A DNA stretch of 64,000 nt from Ciona intestinalis (GCF_000224145.3 NW_004191379.1:1-64000), one strand, 5' to 3'. Shown: positions 47,301-56,671, counted from the first letter of the stretch. Made by a program: numbers and translations. Notes: a model not told the origin generated them from the letters alone.

Positions 47301-47470
47301 TTCATGTTACTTAAACCATTTTACTTTCTGTATTTTATGACCCAAATAACTGTACCTGCCTTTGCGACAGGGCAATGCGGGCAGTGTGGCAAGCTGGTGA
47401 TAATATCAGACTTCTGGTTGGTCGATGTGGTTCGGATGTTGCTATAAAAATTACCTCGTCAAGTTGCTGA
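26338..47470 (+). CDS. RADIL: RADIL/RASIP1-type Rap effector: RA-RA-FHA-DIL-PDZ
   Basis: Exons: 26338-26543, 26745-26862, 29666-29828, 32635-32665 (unsure), 33416-33652, 34907-35085, 35171-35800, 36250-36404, 36832-36911, 38072-39083, 39153-39190, 41330-41467, 41549-41672, 42956-43166, 43828-44000, 44083-44233, 44507-45065, 45161-45345, 46619-46737, 47371-47470; about 1,535 residues (human RADIL about 1,075). First RA-like domain about residues 115-225 (VRFYYQSS, DQVRDILPTLREKF, DPEDRPLEL). Second RA about 438-590 (GIMKIFGDAISPGANYKSVM, matching RADIL/RASIP1). FHA 715-810, DIL about 890-1165 (LEEVVMYAFQQLVYYLTK, YGSLPAILDCNPF), PDZ about 1418-1525 (GLGVGLVDG, GRLQLGDRILAANG). RADIL binds Rap GTPases and regulates integrin adhesion and cell migration. 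The PDZ domain separates it from RASIP1. ATG 26338 is the first after an in-frame stop (26314). One extra base near 44940 breaks the frame. Confidence 0.88.
26583..26712. mobile_element. Diverged short MITE in RADIL intron 1
   Basis: Ends tatagggtggggggaaacgg and cgtgtcccatattttcccat are those of the short family, but the interior is different and reduced. It lies wholly inside the 201-bp intron between the first two exons, making up most of it. Confidence 0.5.
27059..27255 (-). mobile_element. SINE, 5'-truncated, in RADIL intron 2
   Basis: Reverse-orientation copy with aacagcagtcgttataacac, gtcagcttacgagttaccac and aattgtcgttaagtttctta. It stops before the tRNA-like head, as expected for incomplete reverse transcription. 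Confidence 0.75.
27535..28320 (+). mobile_element. Long inverted-repeat element, diverged, RADIL intron 2
   Basis: Begins ggaagatgggacactttagc, continues with the inner-element order (aaagtttggcaataaaaatc, gaaaacacacaggataagac) and ends in ttgcatcagtatattatttt. A short tandem duplication gtgcaaatgactgaatttcg occurs twice at about 28211-28257. Confidence 0.65.
28744..29111. repeat. Duplicated segment (copy 2) in RADIL intron 2
   Basis: Direct repeat of 25551-25911 (see there), with several indels. Confidence 0.7.
29325..29590 (+). mobile_element. SINE, head degenerate, RADIL intron 2
   Basis: Shows gttgtgggcgtatgtgttt, gagacacttaatggcaattg, tcagccacacacaaaaac and gtcgttttccgactacgcga. It ends about 75 bases before the exon at 29666. 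The A- and B-box region is no longer intact. Confidence 0.75.
30030..30890. mobile_element. Long inverted-repeat element, RADIL intron 3
   Basis: Starts caatggggggagataggaca and has gaaaacacacaggataagat, tgcaaatgaccaaattccga and aaatcaaactgtacgaaata. It matches 22924-23400 and 49157-49600 closely. Confidence 0.75.
33692..34540 (+). mobile_element. SINE interrupted by a TTAA element
   Basis: The SINE head (ataatggttagcatgtctgc, cagtggcaatgggttcaagg, ctctgccaccattgtaagtg) ends at about 33780. The SINE resumes at gggttgtctcaactgtcagc (34382) and runs to ccacgcgaggataaagccgg. About 65 bases of SINE middle are missing at the junction. Confidence 0.75.
33783..34380. mobile_element. TTAA-flanked MITE inserted in a SINE
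   Basis: Left end aaagcggcataccaacaaaa and the reverse complement of the right end, aaagggccatcccaacaaaa, match well, and TTAA lies at both borders (33783-33786 and 34377-34380). TTAA targets are typical of piggyBac-type elements; this class is inferred. Related sequence: 39480-39770, 46110-46599, 50520-50660, 53994-55434. Confidence 0.7.
35162..35170 (+). promoter_or_regulatory. Tandem (NAGNAG) splice acceptor of RADIL exon 7
   Basis: The acceptor reads ttcagcag followed by g, so splicing at either AG keeps the frame and adds or omits one alanine codon. Use of both is a prediction. Confidence 0.45.
35914..36238 (+). mobile_element. SINE ending just before RADIL exon 8
   Basis: Near-complete copy: cgccgtggcatagtgcttag, aatgggttcaaggctcgacg, ccttgggcaagacacttaac, tcgtaagctggcacgaggtg and an attcattcattca tail. 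The tail ends about 11 bases before the AG at 36248-36249. Confidence 0.85.
36599..36770 (+). mobile_element. SINE, 5' half only
   Basis: Head cctgacatagtggttagcgc, aacccagaggtaatgggttg and middle gtaagacacttaacggcaat end at aattatcagtcatatttaaa. The 3' half (aacgactgtcg part) is absent. It lies in the intron after exon 8 of the RADIL-like gene. Confidence 0.8.
36935..37210 (-). repeat. Hairpin plus reverse copy of the 1617-1860 repeat family
   Basis: atggcgctctctataa (36935-36950) and ttatagagggcgccat (36952-36967) pair at 15 of 16 positions around one base. From about 36980 the sequence is the reverse of the repeat at 1617-1860 (atagatcctttttcgtcgaa, ttgaaatcaaatcataatat). Confidence 0.6.
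37558..37895. other. Assembly gap (338 N)
   Basis: Run of N in the intron before RADIL exon 10, flanked by repeat sequence on both sides. A single N also occurs at 37526. ORFs drawn across it are meaningless. Confidence 1.
37896..38040 (+). repeat. Copy of the 1617-1860 repeat family
   Basis: Contains caagaacaaatctgttcgac and atacgaccactacc, ending in actgattttaatgcg. It is in opposite orientation to 36980-37210, so the gap probably hides the middle of an inverted pair. Confidence 0.55.
39480..39770. mobile_element. Fragment of TTAA-type element, RADIL intron 11
   Basis: Shares gacaatgcgtgggatttctc, ctcaactttgatcgtttcta and aatttaaattttatttc with 33950-34060 and 54480-54560. No ends seen. 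Confidence 0.55.
40118..40570. mobile_element. Non-autonomous hAT element with target-site duplication
   Basis: The termini caggggttcccaaactt and (reverse complement of the right end) caggggttcccaaaccgcgg are inverted repeats of hAT type. Flanks ctctacag (40110-40117) and ctctactg (40571-40578) agree at 7 of 8 positions, the 8-bp duplication expected for hAT. It contains a 30-bp tandem duplication (cttgtattggccaaaatttg ..., about 40203-40262). No transposase ORF. Confidence 0.85.
40681..41219. mobile_element. Non-autonomous hAT element, perfect 8-bp target-site duplication
   Basis: gtttatag lies on both sides (40673-40680 and 41220-41227). The element starts tagaggtagagacctaccga and ends cgaaccctа-type ...ccgaaccc + ta; the reverse complement tagggttcggctaatatatc shares the tag.g.t start and the following accgatat-rich subterminal blocks. 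The interior is a string of imperfect units of about 20 bp (cgcacgtaaaggtcaaac types, 40890-41105). No ORF. Confidence 0.85.
42630..42681 (-). mobile_element. SINE fragment
   Basis: tatgtatggctgataatttg and gagaccactgggttggagat are the reverse of the SINE middle. Both ends are lost. Confidence 0.65.
44507..45065 (+). other. RADIL exon 17 with frame break
   Basis: The exon opens in frame after 44506 (DAVMESYESHPPLTLP, as in RADIL). That frame ends at TAG 44980-44982. A second frame is open from 44939 to the strong donor ggtaagt at 45065-45070 (ITNLTAEELRQDCDSLL) and is the one that joins the PDZ exon at 45161. One surplus base near 44940, or a 49-nt intron at 44892-44940, would reconcile them. 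Confidence 0.6.
45405..45470 (-). mobile_element. SINE fragment
   Basis: Reverse copy of the SINE middle (tatggctgataatttggaca, accactgggttggagcaata) with aatgaataaataaatg to its left. Confidence 0.7.
45622..46020. mobile_element. hAT-like element, related to 9840-10865
   Basis: Starts cagtggttcttaaacttggg, then a GC-rich palindromic stretch (ggcgcgccccc), a cgacgcacgtaaa unit and the gtcaatccctattatgatgc block. It lacks the SINE found inside the other copy, so it serves as the empty-site reference. The right end was not located. Confidence 0.55.
46110..46599. mobile_element. TTAA-type element, right part, ends at RADIL exon 19 acceptor
   Basis: Contains tttgagcatctctacctcta and the end tttgttggtttgccgcttta, closing on TTAA at 46596-46599, 19 bases before the acceptor AG at 46617-46618. 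The left end is unclear. Confidence 0.6.
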
Positions 47471-48398
47471 TGTAAACAAATATGAAGATCTGTAATTAGC
47501 CATGAGGTGTATGAAACAGAACACCCAGGTATTAATAACTGCAGCAAATTTTGCGGAATTGCTAAAATCAGTAAACTTAAATTGTAATTAATAACTTTTT
47601 TTGAATAGTTAATATGATGGTAATGATCATCTATCTGATTACCTAACTAGATCATCAACACTTTGTTTACATACCTTCTTTTTAAAGTATGTGCATGGTG
47701 TGTCAGTTTGCTTTTAGGATAACATAAAAGAACAATTATCAGTGCATCATTACAAATCTTTTTATGCCCGAGCAATTGTTGGTCACCTAAGGGTCGTAGA
47801 AGTGCTTTTATTGGAACAGTTGTTGTTTTTATTTGTGGGGCCCATTTAGGCAAATCTCATTTCTCAACCCTTACATCTCAAGTTTTTTATCTCTTAACTA
47901 AAGTCAAATCTATTAAAATATAGTAAGATAGAATAATTCATTTTTTCCTGAAATTTGTTAGTAAGTTTGAACGAGAAAGCATCTCTATTATACCTTTGTA
48001 TCATTAATTGTAATTGAAACATTACGTTTAAGTTCAACATTAAACATTTTTACATGTCAACAAGGTTAACTAGTGTTTAAAGTTCTCAACACATTGTGCG
48101 GGTTTCCTAATATTCGTTCCGACAAATATATTTGTACCGGACGATATTGTGCATGTGATGCTACTACATATTTAACCAGGTCAACCTTGTTAAACATATA
48201 ATGTGGCTTTGTAAAAAAAAACAATTCAAGGGCAAACTTACTAACCTATATTTGCATCGGTTCAGGGTACATTTCTACTAGCTGTACTGTTGGCGTCGCT
48301 ATATGTCTGTATAGGGTAACAATAATTTACTGACGCGCAGATGTGCGGATGCTTACGGACAACAACCAAAATACAATAAACGTTCATAGTACTTACGA
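47471..48398. other. Intergenic DNA downstream of RADIL-like gene
   Basis: No exon, canonical AATAAA within 200 bases of the stop, or repeat end recognised. Confidence 0.4.
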
Positions 48399-48500
48399 AT
48401 GATGGTGTATGTGCATTATATAGTTAGGGATTGTGGTGTATATGTATTATATAGTTGCAAATGGTGGTGTATATGCATTATATAGTTGCGGACGGTGTTA
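48399..48500. repeat. Tandem repeat, about three units of 31-33 bp
   Basis: Units of the form tggtgtatatgcattatata followed by gttgcggac-like ends at about 48399-48432, 48433-48463 and 48464-48495. It abuts a short MITE. Confidence 0.7.
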
Positions 48501-48502
48501 TG

Positions 48503-48641
48503 TAGTAGGGTGGAGGAAGATGGAACAGATGCTCATTCTTTTTTTTGCCCAATTTGGTAGTAAACAAAGAACTTTCACCACGATCAGCATTTTGGAAGTT
48601 ATATGTGCTGAAGGTGTCCCATCTTTTCCCATCCTACTATA
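48503..48641. mobile_element. Short MITE, internally reduced
   Basis: tagtagggtggaggaagatg ... ggtgtcccatcttttcccat, then cctactata. Interior gtagtaaacaaagaac is shared with the other short copies. Confidence 0.8.
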
Positions 48642-48669
48642 CATGTAATATAAAGTTACAGTTAATGGT

Positions 48670-50115
48670 ATAGTACAATGGGGGAAGATGGGGCACTAAA
48701 GCACATATTGCCAAATATTTCCAAAATCAAAATAAATGACGGTTTTTGGGAAATGCAACGAATTAGTACGATCATTTCTTTATTAATTGACACCAATTTA
48801 ATAAAATATAATAAAACACACGAGGAGTTATTTGGCAATCCGCACAACAGGTGAAATTTTACAAATTTGAAAACACACAGGATAAGATGAGACAGTTTAA
48901 AATCATTGTTAATTTTGATTATTAGGTGTATTTATAAATAAGAATATACGTAAATAACACGAAATAATACTGTACAATTTGAAAATTAGGTCGTTTACAT
49001 GGCAAAGAAACTAGCACAGCCTGTTAAACTCGGTAGGTTAAATACACGTTGCAGAATACTGCTGATGTAGGCTAAATATATTTCAATTTAGAGTCCCATC
49101 TTCCCCCACATTGTAGTTTTGTATGTTTTCATTGCCAAACTTTGAAATATTTGCTTTTAATTTAGTAATTTATACCTCAAGGTGTTTTCAACTAAAAGAT
49201 ACTGATATAATAAAAAGATAATATTTTGAAAATATATTCGAAATTTGGTCATTTGCACTTGGTGATAATTTATGAGAAGTGACTTGTGCCAAAAACAGAG
49301 TAGTAATACCCAATTTGTAGCAAAAATAAAAACTTTATCAATAGTTATTATCAATTTTCTGTTATTACAAGTTTATATACATTTGTAGGATACAATATTT
49401 ATCCATTGACGTTCGAACATTACCCATAGTCGTTCAAACAATATCAATTATTATGCAATAATATAATGTATAGGTAACATGTTAAATACTATAGCAGTAG
49501 GGCAAGTAAATGAATGTTTAGACCTAATTTTCAAAGCGTACAGTATTATTTCGTGTTATTTACGTATATTTCTATTAATAAATACACTTAATAATCAAAA
49601 TTAACAATGATTTTAAACTGTCCCATCTTATCCTGTGTGTTTTCGAATTTGTAAAAGTTCACCTGTTGTGCAGATCGGTAAATAACTCCTCGTGTGTTTT
49701 ATTATATTTTCTTAAATTGTTGTCAATTAATAAAGAAATGATAGTACTAATTCGTGGTATTACCCAAAAACCGTCATCTATTTTGATTTTGGAAATATTT
49801 GGCAATATGTGCTTAAGAGTCCCATCTTCTCCCATTGTATTATATATTTCCATGATTTAGCAAGCATTAAAAAATAGCACCTTACTATTTCGCATTTTTT
49901 CACTTGTTTAAAGTATACTGTTTTTATTATACATATTTTTTTAATAATTAAAAACAGTAATCAGCTTTGACGGGCGTTTTATAAAGTCATGATAATACTG
50001 TTGAATAATTCTGTGACCTTATTTTCCTGATTATCATTAAATAGGGGTCCGTAAAAGAAAAATTAAAAAAAAGTTTCGTCTGACAAAGTGTCCTATTTTC
50101 CCCTACCCTACTATA
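48670..50115. mobile_element. Palindromic long element plus remnant of a second
   Basis: An inner element runs from caatgggggaagatggggca (about 48677) to gtcccatcttctcccattgt (49837). Its two arms (about 48677-48980 and 49510-49840) are reverse complements of each other, e.g. gaaaacacacaggataagat and its reverse. From 49856 to 50115 the right half of the other long family follows (gatttagcaagcattaaaaa ... gtcctattttcccctaccct). This suggests insertion of one family into the other. Confidence 0.75.
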
Positions 50116-51434
50116 CATTTAAGCCTGTTCACGTTAACTCCAACAGATATTCACATAAAAAGTGGTCATGTCCGAGTTAAATTTTACACGATACTAAAAC
50201 ACACGTGTATACGAGATACGCAGAAAATCTCATAAAATGATCATTAAAGGTAATTGCTGTCGTAAAAACGTGGCAGCGAAAATGATCCCAAGAATAATGT
50301 TTTAATACTGAAAAGTATATTTTTATTTCCAAACAAAATAATAACGAAAAAAATGCTGCATAGAAATTTATAGGTCATCTTTTCTTTTACGGACGTGATT
50401 GCTTTGCTAAAAGAACTATCATCAAAAATGTCATACATGTTGAAATTTAGGAAATTCGGTAAAAAGTGCTTTCGTCGGTGTAATAAGCTTGTATTTTGCT
50501 ATTAAAATAAAGCTGAACTTTTATGTAACATGTTCATTCGAAGAAAAAAATTGTAATGTATAACTTTGTTTGGATGCTGTTTTATTTTTCGAAACTTTCG
50601 TGCTACCACTCCACATTTGATTATCTCTATCAATACAAACCCGATTTATTTTGTATTTTCATTTTGAACACTTCATATATAGACCACATGCAAACCTTAT
50701 AGATCACTTATATTGCTATAAATGAAACGCCTTCAGATAACGAAGAATGCAGCTCGTTACAGCAATAAGGCGCAGGCACAATCGCTTACGGCAAAATTCT
50801 CGATTTATTGCAGCTTTCGGCGATAGCCATACGTGGACGGAATATCCTTAGAATCTTGTTTCCCTTTCCTTGTGTGCTGTGTATGTTTTTCTTACTTGGA
50901 CAGTCTATAGTATGCAATTGGGTTTCAGACAAATTATAAACCCTATATGCAGTTATTTGAAACGTGTATGTAGCATATATTCCCTATTTTTACCAGTTTT
51001 AGTCTAAACAGCCGATTAAAATAACTGTCGCGACATCAAGTTAAGGTTCATAAGGTTTGGTGACAGAAAAATATTTATACGCGCGGCCGGGTTTTAACGT
51101 TGAAAGAGTTTTAATGAATTCTCCGCCTCAGGTGATGAAAGTTCTGATAAAGCACAGTAATTAGGAGCTTAAAATTATAATTAGTGGTTGCATAATTCGT
51201 TTTATACACTGTGAGGAATTGCGAAAAGAAGTTCTAAGGACAATTAGTGATGTTTATACAACGTAAATCAAGGTTTCTGTCTATCCAGTAAAATGTTTTT
51301 GCAGAGCTTATATTTTTGCAATCTAATGTTAAGTTAAGCATAAACAAGCCATAAACGAAAAATATTAATTTTAAACACGGAAGGTATATTGTATGAAATG
51401 ACGTAACTAACGCTTTATGGTGATTTCTTATTAG
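50116..51434. other. Upstream region of the plakin-repeat gene
   Basis: About 50520-50660 carries a fragment of the TTAA family (atcaatacaaacccgattta region). Otherwise nothing was recognised. An AG after ttcttatt at 51433-51434 could be a 3' splice site for a 5' UTR exon or a spliced leader. Confidence 0.4.
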
Positions 51435-51466
51435 AGTTTTCCAAAGATTTATGCGAACCTTCTAAG

Positions 51467-54400
51467 ATGCCGTTTACTTATTTACCATCTGCTATAGTAT
51501 CACTGGCAGCTTTATTTTCAACAACTGTCGTTCTAATGTCTTGCTTGTTTTGCAAACGTATCTTCACAAGAAAAACATCCGGTAAGATAATCCATAAATA
51601 TATTTAAAACTGATTGTAGTAGAATGAAACATTAAAACGGTCAAAATTTTGTAGTTTTAGGTTTGTTATTATCTGTAGTTCAGTATCGTGTAGGTAAAAA
51701 AATAGACTGATATATTTCGTACAGTTTGATTTTGTCCTAAAAAAGGTTTTTGCTTTGTGCAAATACCTATGATGAGAAAAATGGGTAGGGGACATGTCTT
51801 ATAATTAGGTTTAGTAGGTTAAGTTTAGAGTACATATATAGTATAGTTTACGTGGCAAAAAACTGCCACAGCCTGTTAATTTTGATATTAGAGTAACTAA
51901 ATGCTGCAGAATACAATTAATATAAAAATAATCATTTTTTGCTCTGTCGTACCCCTCGTTGTAGTTGCGTTGGTTTTTATTGTCATAAACTCTGAAAGTC
52001 TTGTTTTTAATTCTATAGTGTATACCTCAGCGGTTATTAAAAGATAGTATAATGATATAATACTAAAATAAGGTAGTCTATGCTTCTTAATTATTAAAAT
52101 CTACCAATATGAAAACATTGGTTTTATAGATTTTATATGCATTAAAGTTTCATATATCACTTGTTCATAAACTTAATGAAACCAGAAAATCAGTCGAACA
52201 TAAATGATTGTGAAAATGATAGCACCGTTCTTGCGAAAACATTTGAGGATAATGAAAAAAGTGAACATGGAACAGAAAACGTATTATTTGGTAAAGACGA
52301 CGAGACCAAGGATGCTTACTTACAGGATGAAACAAAAAAGAAACTAAGTCCAAGGCATATAGAGGTAAGTACTATATATACAATATTTTTAGAGAAATAT
52401 ACTATTTTTCACATAGAGCACAATGCAACTAATTTATTGTACCATATAGTAGGATGGGGGAAGAGGGGACACCTTTAATACATAATATCCAAATAGCCTC
52501 ATCGTGTTTTAAACAATTAACAACGGTCTGTGGAAGTCGTGAGGATACGGTTTTATGATTCATTGAATGTTCTTTGTTTACTACCAAATGGAAAGAGAAA
52601 ACCAAACGGAAAGGTGTCCCATCTTTCCCCACCCTACCATACATATAGTACAGCACTACAGCATTTGCCTTTCAACGGAGCATTTCAGGTCTAGGCAAAT
52701 ACTTCAATACCATGTTCCACGTATGTATCATGTGCCCTTGGATAAGATACATTTATTCTCACGGATCAGTAAAAACATACAAATTATTTTATTTTAACTG
52801 CATGATGATTATAGCATTAGTGTCATATCGCACATGTAATATATATATATAGTATGGTGGGGGCATACAGGACACTGTTAACACAAAATATCCAAATATT
52901 TTGATCGCGTTTTAAACGACTAACAATAGTCTATAGGAGTCGTGACGATACGGTTTTATAATTCTTTGAATATTCTCTGTTTACTAGCAAACGGTGCTAG
53001 AAAAAGGCGGAAAAGGTGTTCCATTTTCCCACCCTATGCTCTATATACTATAGTCTCCCCGTTCGGGTACTTTGAGCTAAGAAGTATAACCTATTATCAA
53101 TAACTTTTTAAGCATAAGCACGAATGGTTGCACCTTTCTTGTGTTGATTTCAGATAATTAGTCAAGTGTCAGGAAGTACGAAAAACAACTGTACAGATCA
53201 GCACCAAGAGCAAAATAAAGGTAATTTTTAAAAAGTAACTTTATAAGACACGTATGTGCCCTATATGGAGACATCATAATTCACGCATCTCGCGCCACTT
53301 GAATAAAATCCAAACATAAAATATCATTATGAATTTTAGAATAAATGTTCAGATTAAAAACCACATATTTATTGAACAATCAAAAGTACTCATTGGAGAT
53401 TTGGACGGAAAGCGTAATAAACTGATAAACTATAGAACAGAATCATTCCAAAATTCTTAAAAAGGAGTCATGTAAAGAATAGGGGTCACTCAACGTTCAC
53501 CTTTTTCATTATCCAGATCGCAACCGCTATAGACCATTGACAGTTCTATTAAGACACATCATGGTCTATTTTACTAAACTATATAGTAGGATAGGGGAAG
53601 ATGGAACACCTTTAGCACATGATATACAAATATCCTGATCGTGTTTTAAACAATTAACAACGGTCTTTCGGAGTCATGAGCATACGGTTTAATAATTCTT
53701 TAAATGTTCTTTGTTTACTACCAAATGTGACGAGAAAATAGAATGAAAATGTGTCCTATCTTCCCCCACCCTACTATATTAATTAATATGAGATATTACA
53801 TTTACATGTTTATTAGAAACCCATCAACTTATGTTTAAGCATTTATTCTATAAATTGAAAAAATAAAGACTTAAAGCGATAATACAAATTACAAACAGTG
53901 GTGAAGTATATGCTGGTTTAATACATGCCTTTTTTTACAAAAACGTATATTTTTACGACTAGCATGTTTTAAAGCTTCTCACTCGTATGTTCATTAAAGG
54001 ATCATATACCAACGAAAAATCGAAGTTTGTGTATTAATCGCAGAAATAAAAACGAGTAGAACGCGCAACTGCCCAAAACAGCGATACATTTTTTTCCTAT
54101 TCACGTGACCGCCAACTCCGTCCCCATTTCGCTTGGTCTCCATTGTAAAAAATAGGCGCACAGTGATTTTGGGAGGTTTTAGCTGTTTATTTTAAAACCT
54201 ACATCAGCTATTCAAGTTTTTCGGGCTAGTTTAGTTATTTGGTAGGTCAACGCTTACAGTTTACCACTTGTTTAGGAAATTTAAATGTTTAATAAATTTA
54301 ATAAAAACGTTCAAACAAACGGTTTGTTAGAAATATATATATAAATTTAAATTAAGTAAAAAAAAACGAAGAAAAACTACACAAAACGCCCTGAATTCAA

Positions 54401-56671
54401 TCGACTACAACAGTAAACGGGAACGAATCACGAAAGAGAAAGAGTGTATCAGCTCTCTCCTTTGCCGACATTTAAGATGAAAAAAAATTCACTAAAGTTT
54501 GATCGCTTCTAGTTTGTAAAATACTAAAGAAAATTTAAATTTTATTTCTGACTTGGTATAATAAATGCTTCTTCTTTGTGACTGTTTTAGAAAATCTAAA
54601 AATGCAAACTTCATTATGTTTTAATTTTCGATTAAACATAGATACATAATATGCTGACTCACACTTTTTTTCCTATTAGTCAATTTTTGGCACTTCTTTG
54701 TATTAAAATTTTGGTTATGTCTCACTAGTACCTACTGTACCTTTTTTTATAAAAAAGTCCGTTTTTAGTGCTGAACATAGGGTTTAAAAATATGCTGAGC
54801 CAGCATAATCTGGTATTAATGAATGAATAAATGTATCTTACTTTAACCTCGCGTGGCCGGAAAACGACAGTCGTTATAACACGGGTCTAACACCTCGTGG
54901 CAGCTTACGAGTTACCATGTATATTACTTTGTGNNNNNNNNNNNNNNNNNNNNNNNNNNNNNNNNNNNNNNNNNNNNNNNNNNATGATTATTTACTTTTT
55001 GGATTTTTTCATTTTTTTATGTAAGGCTGATAATTTGGACAACCCATTAGTGACCACTGGGTTGGAGGAATTGTCGTTAAGCGTCTTGCACAAGGACACA
55101 TATACGCTCACAATGGTATTGGTAACAGGCAGGCGCGCTAACCACTATGCCACGGCGCCGGACAATGTTAGTACCTGGGTTTAAGCGAAAAATTAAAACC
55201 TAATAAAACTTAGTAGTTTAGAAACTATAAACCATCAAATTCCAGTGCCTTTTTTTATGGGAAGTCCCATGCAACGTCGAAACAGCCGAATTTTTTTAAT
55301 CCGGCGGGTTTCTTTCACACGAATTTTTTAGAAGAAGTATCGTTTTGGCAAATTTTGATGGTACCTTTAGGTTACCTTTGAGCATTTCTACCAATACTCA
55401 AATTTTTATTTTTATTTGGTTTGTGTCCCTTTAAGAAAGTAATAGTCCGATCGCTTCCATTTACAAAAAACAACAATTCAGCGTTTGTTATTTTAATACA
55501 ATTGATATTTTAACTATTAATACATTTTGACATTTTGTTCATGTTAGGTTCAGAAAAACAAATGATGTATGACGACACCGAAGGACACGAGGACGATACT
55601 TCAGTAGTTGAAAATGTAAGAGCTAACGCGTTTACATTAAAATCAAACAGTTATTCCATAAGAAGTAACGACGTCGAAGATTTTTCTAATGCTATCGAAA
55701 AGGTTGTGATTCATGATCACCAGTCTCAATTGCAATTCTCAAAACCGGATGATCATGGAAACAGAGCAGATTGGAAACGATTTGATAATATTGTTATACC
55801 TGGTGGGTGGAGGCGAGAAGTAAAATTAATCGATCTGTTGCAATTAGGTTTGGTAGATGAAACTACGGCTGATGATTTAATGATTACCTTTTCAAAGTCC
55901 GATGATATCACGGATGATGCTTTGGTTCCAGACACGTTAAAACCTTATATTTTTGGAGAGTGTCCAGTTGCAGGTATCATTATATCAGAATCAGGTGAAA
56001 AAAAATCAATTTACCGCTCAGCTAAAGACGGCATTTTGAGGCGGGGGACGGCAATCAGTCTTCTTGAAGCACAGGCTGCAACTGGTAACATCATAGATCC
56101 AATAACAGGTCGAAAAATGTCCGTGGCGGATGCGTTTCAGCTTGGCCTTTTGGACAAAGTATATGAGTCTGTGGTATCACGTGCCGAAAGAGCTGTAGTT
56201 GGTTTCAAGAGCAAAATTTCGAATTCTGTCATGTCGCTTGGTCAAGCCATGGAAAGGGGACTGGTAATCGAGTCTCACGGTATCAGGCTCCTTGAAGCTC
56301 AACTCGCCACAGGGGGAATTATTGATCATGAAAAAAACATCAAACTTCCCATTGACATTGCTGTACAGCAAGGAATTCTTAATCAAACGTTAGCGGACAA
56401 ACTCTCCTCCGTTTGCTCACACGAACCTGAGCATTCCGAACTTGATGAGTTGAAAACGTTTTTCGATCCGAACACCGAAGAAAACGTGACTTACGTTGAG
56501 TTAATGAAAAGAAGCATAATAGACGAAGACACGGGGCTGAGGCTTTATCCCCTTGAAAAAATAGGAAGAAGAAGATTTAGCTATGCAAGTTATTCTGGAA
56601 TATCAAGTCTTGCATCTTCTCGAGCTAGCAGTAAAGAAAGCATTCCAACTGCTGTCGCTGCAAGCACATAA
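51467..56671 (+). CDS. Membrane-anchored plakin-repeat protein, about 494 residues
   Basis: Exons: 51467-51581, 52186-52364, 53154-53220, 55548-56671; phases 1, 0 and 1 agree and donors are gtaag/gtaat type. Residues 8-28 (SAIVSLAALFSTTVVLMSCL) form one hydrophobic helix followed by CKRIFTRK, so by the positive-inside rule the rest should face the cytosol. Residues 39-200 are polar and acidic. From about 207 (EVKLIDLLQLGLVDETTADD) and mainly 257-457 there are plakin (plectin) repeats: SLLEAQAATGNIIDPITGRK, GIRLLEAQLATGGIID, RAERAVVGF, FFDPNTEENVTYVELMKRS. These are the signature of plectin, desmoplakin and envoplakin tails, which bind intermediate filaments. Plakin-type spectrin repeats, coiled coil and actin-binding domain are absent. 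The Ser-rich tail (YSGISSLASSRASSKES) resembles the Gly-Ser-Arg tails of plakins. No close family known to me has this layout. The ATG is the first in its frame after a stop at 51404. Confidence 0.85.
51705..52080. mobile_element. Diverged long inverted-repeat element, intron 1 of plakin-repeat gene
   Basis: tttcgtacagtttgattttg, atgggtaggggacatgt, cgtggcaaaaaactgccaca and gtcgtacccctcgttgtagt follow the order of the long family with heavy divergence. Confidence 0.6.
52447..52641. mobile_element. Short MITE, intron 2 of plakin-repeat gene
   Basis: tagtaggatgggggaagagg ... ggtgtcccatctttccccac with TA ends and the shared interior gttctttgtttactaccaaa. Confidence 0.85.
52849..53037. mobile_element. 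Short MITE, same intron
   Basis: agtatggtgggggcatacag ... ggtgttccattttcccaccc; interior cgtgttttaaacgact ... gtttactagcaaacgg. It is in the same orientation as the copy 200 bases upstream. Confidence 0.8.
53583..53778. mobile_element. Short MITE, intron 3 of plakin-repeat gene
   Basis: atagtaggataggggaagat ... gtgtcctatcttcccccacc ctactata. Third copy of the same orientation within 1.4 kb. Confidence 0.85.
54825..55168 (-). mobile_element. SINE, reverse, with assembly gap inside
   Basis: Tail gaatgaataaatgtatctta, then cgcgtggccggaaaacgaca, N-gap, ggctgataatttggacaacc, and head ggcgcgctaaccactatgcc acggcgccgg. It is full length apart from the gap. Confidence 0.85.
54934..54983. other. Assembly gap (50 N)
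   Basis: Run of N within a SINE copy. Confidence 1.

Larger units (their letters stand above)
53994..55434. mobile_element. TTAA-flanked element carrying a SINE
   Basis: TTAA lies at 53994-53997 and 55431-55434. Left end aaaggatcatataccaacga and reverse-complemented right end aaagggacacaaaccaaata resemble the ends at 33783 and 34380. The SINE at 54825-55168 sits inside. It occupies most of the last intron of the plakin-repeat gene, ending 113 bases before exon 4. Confidence 0.6.
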
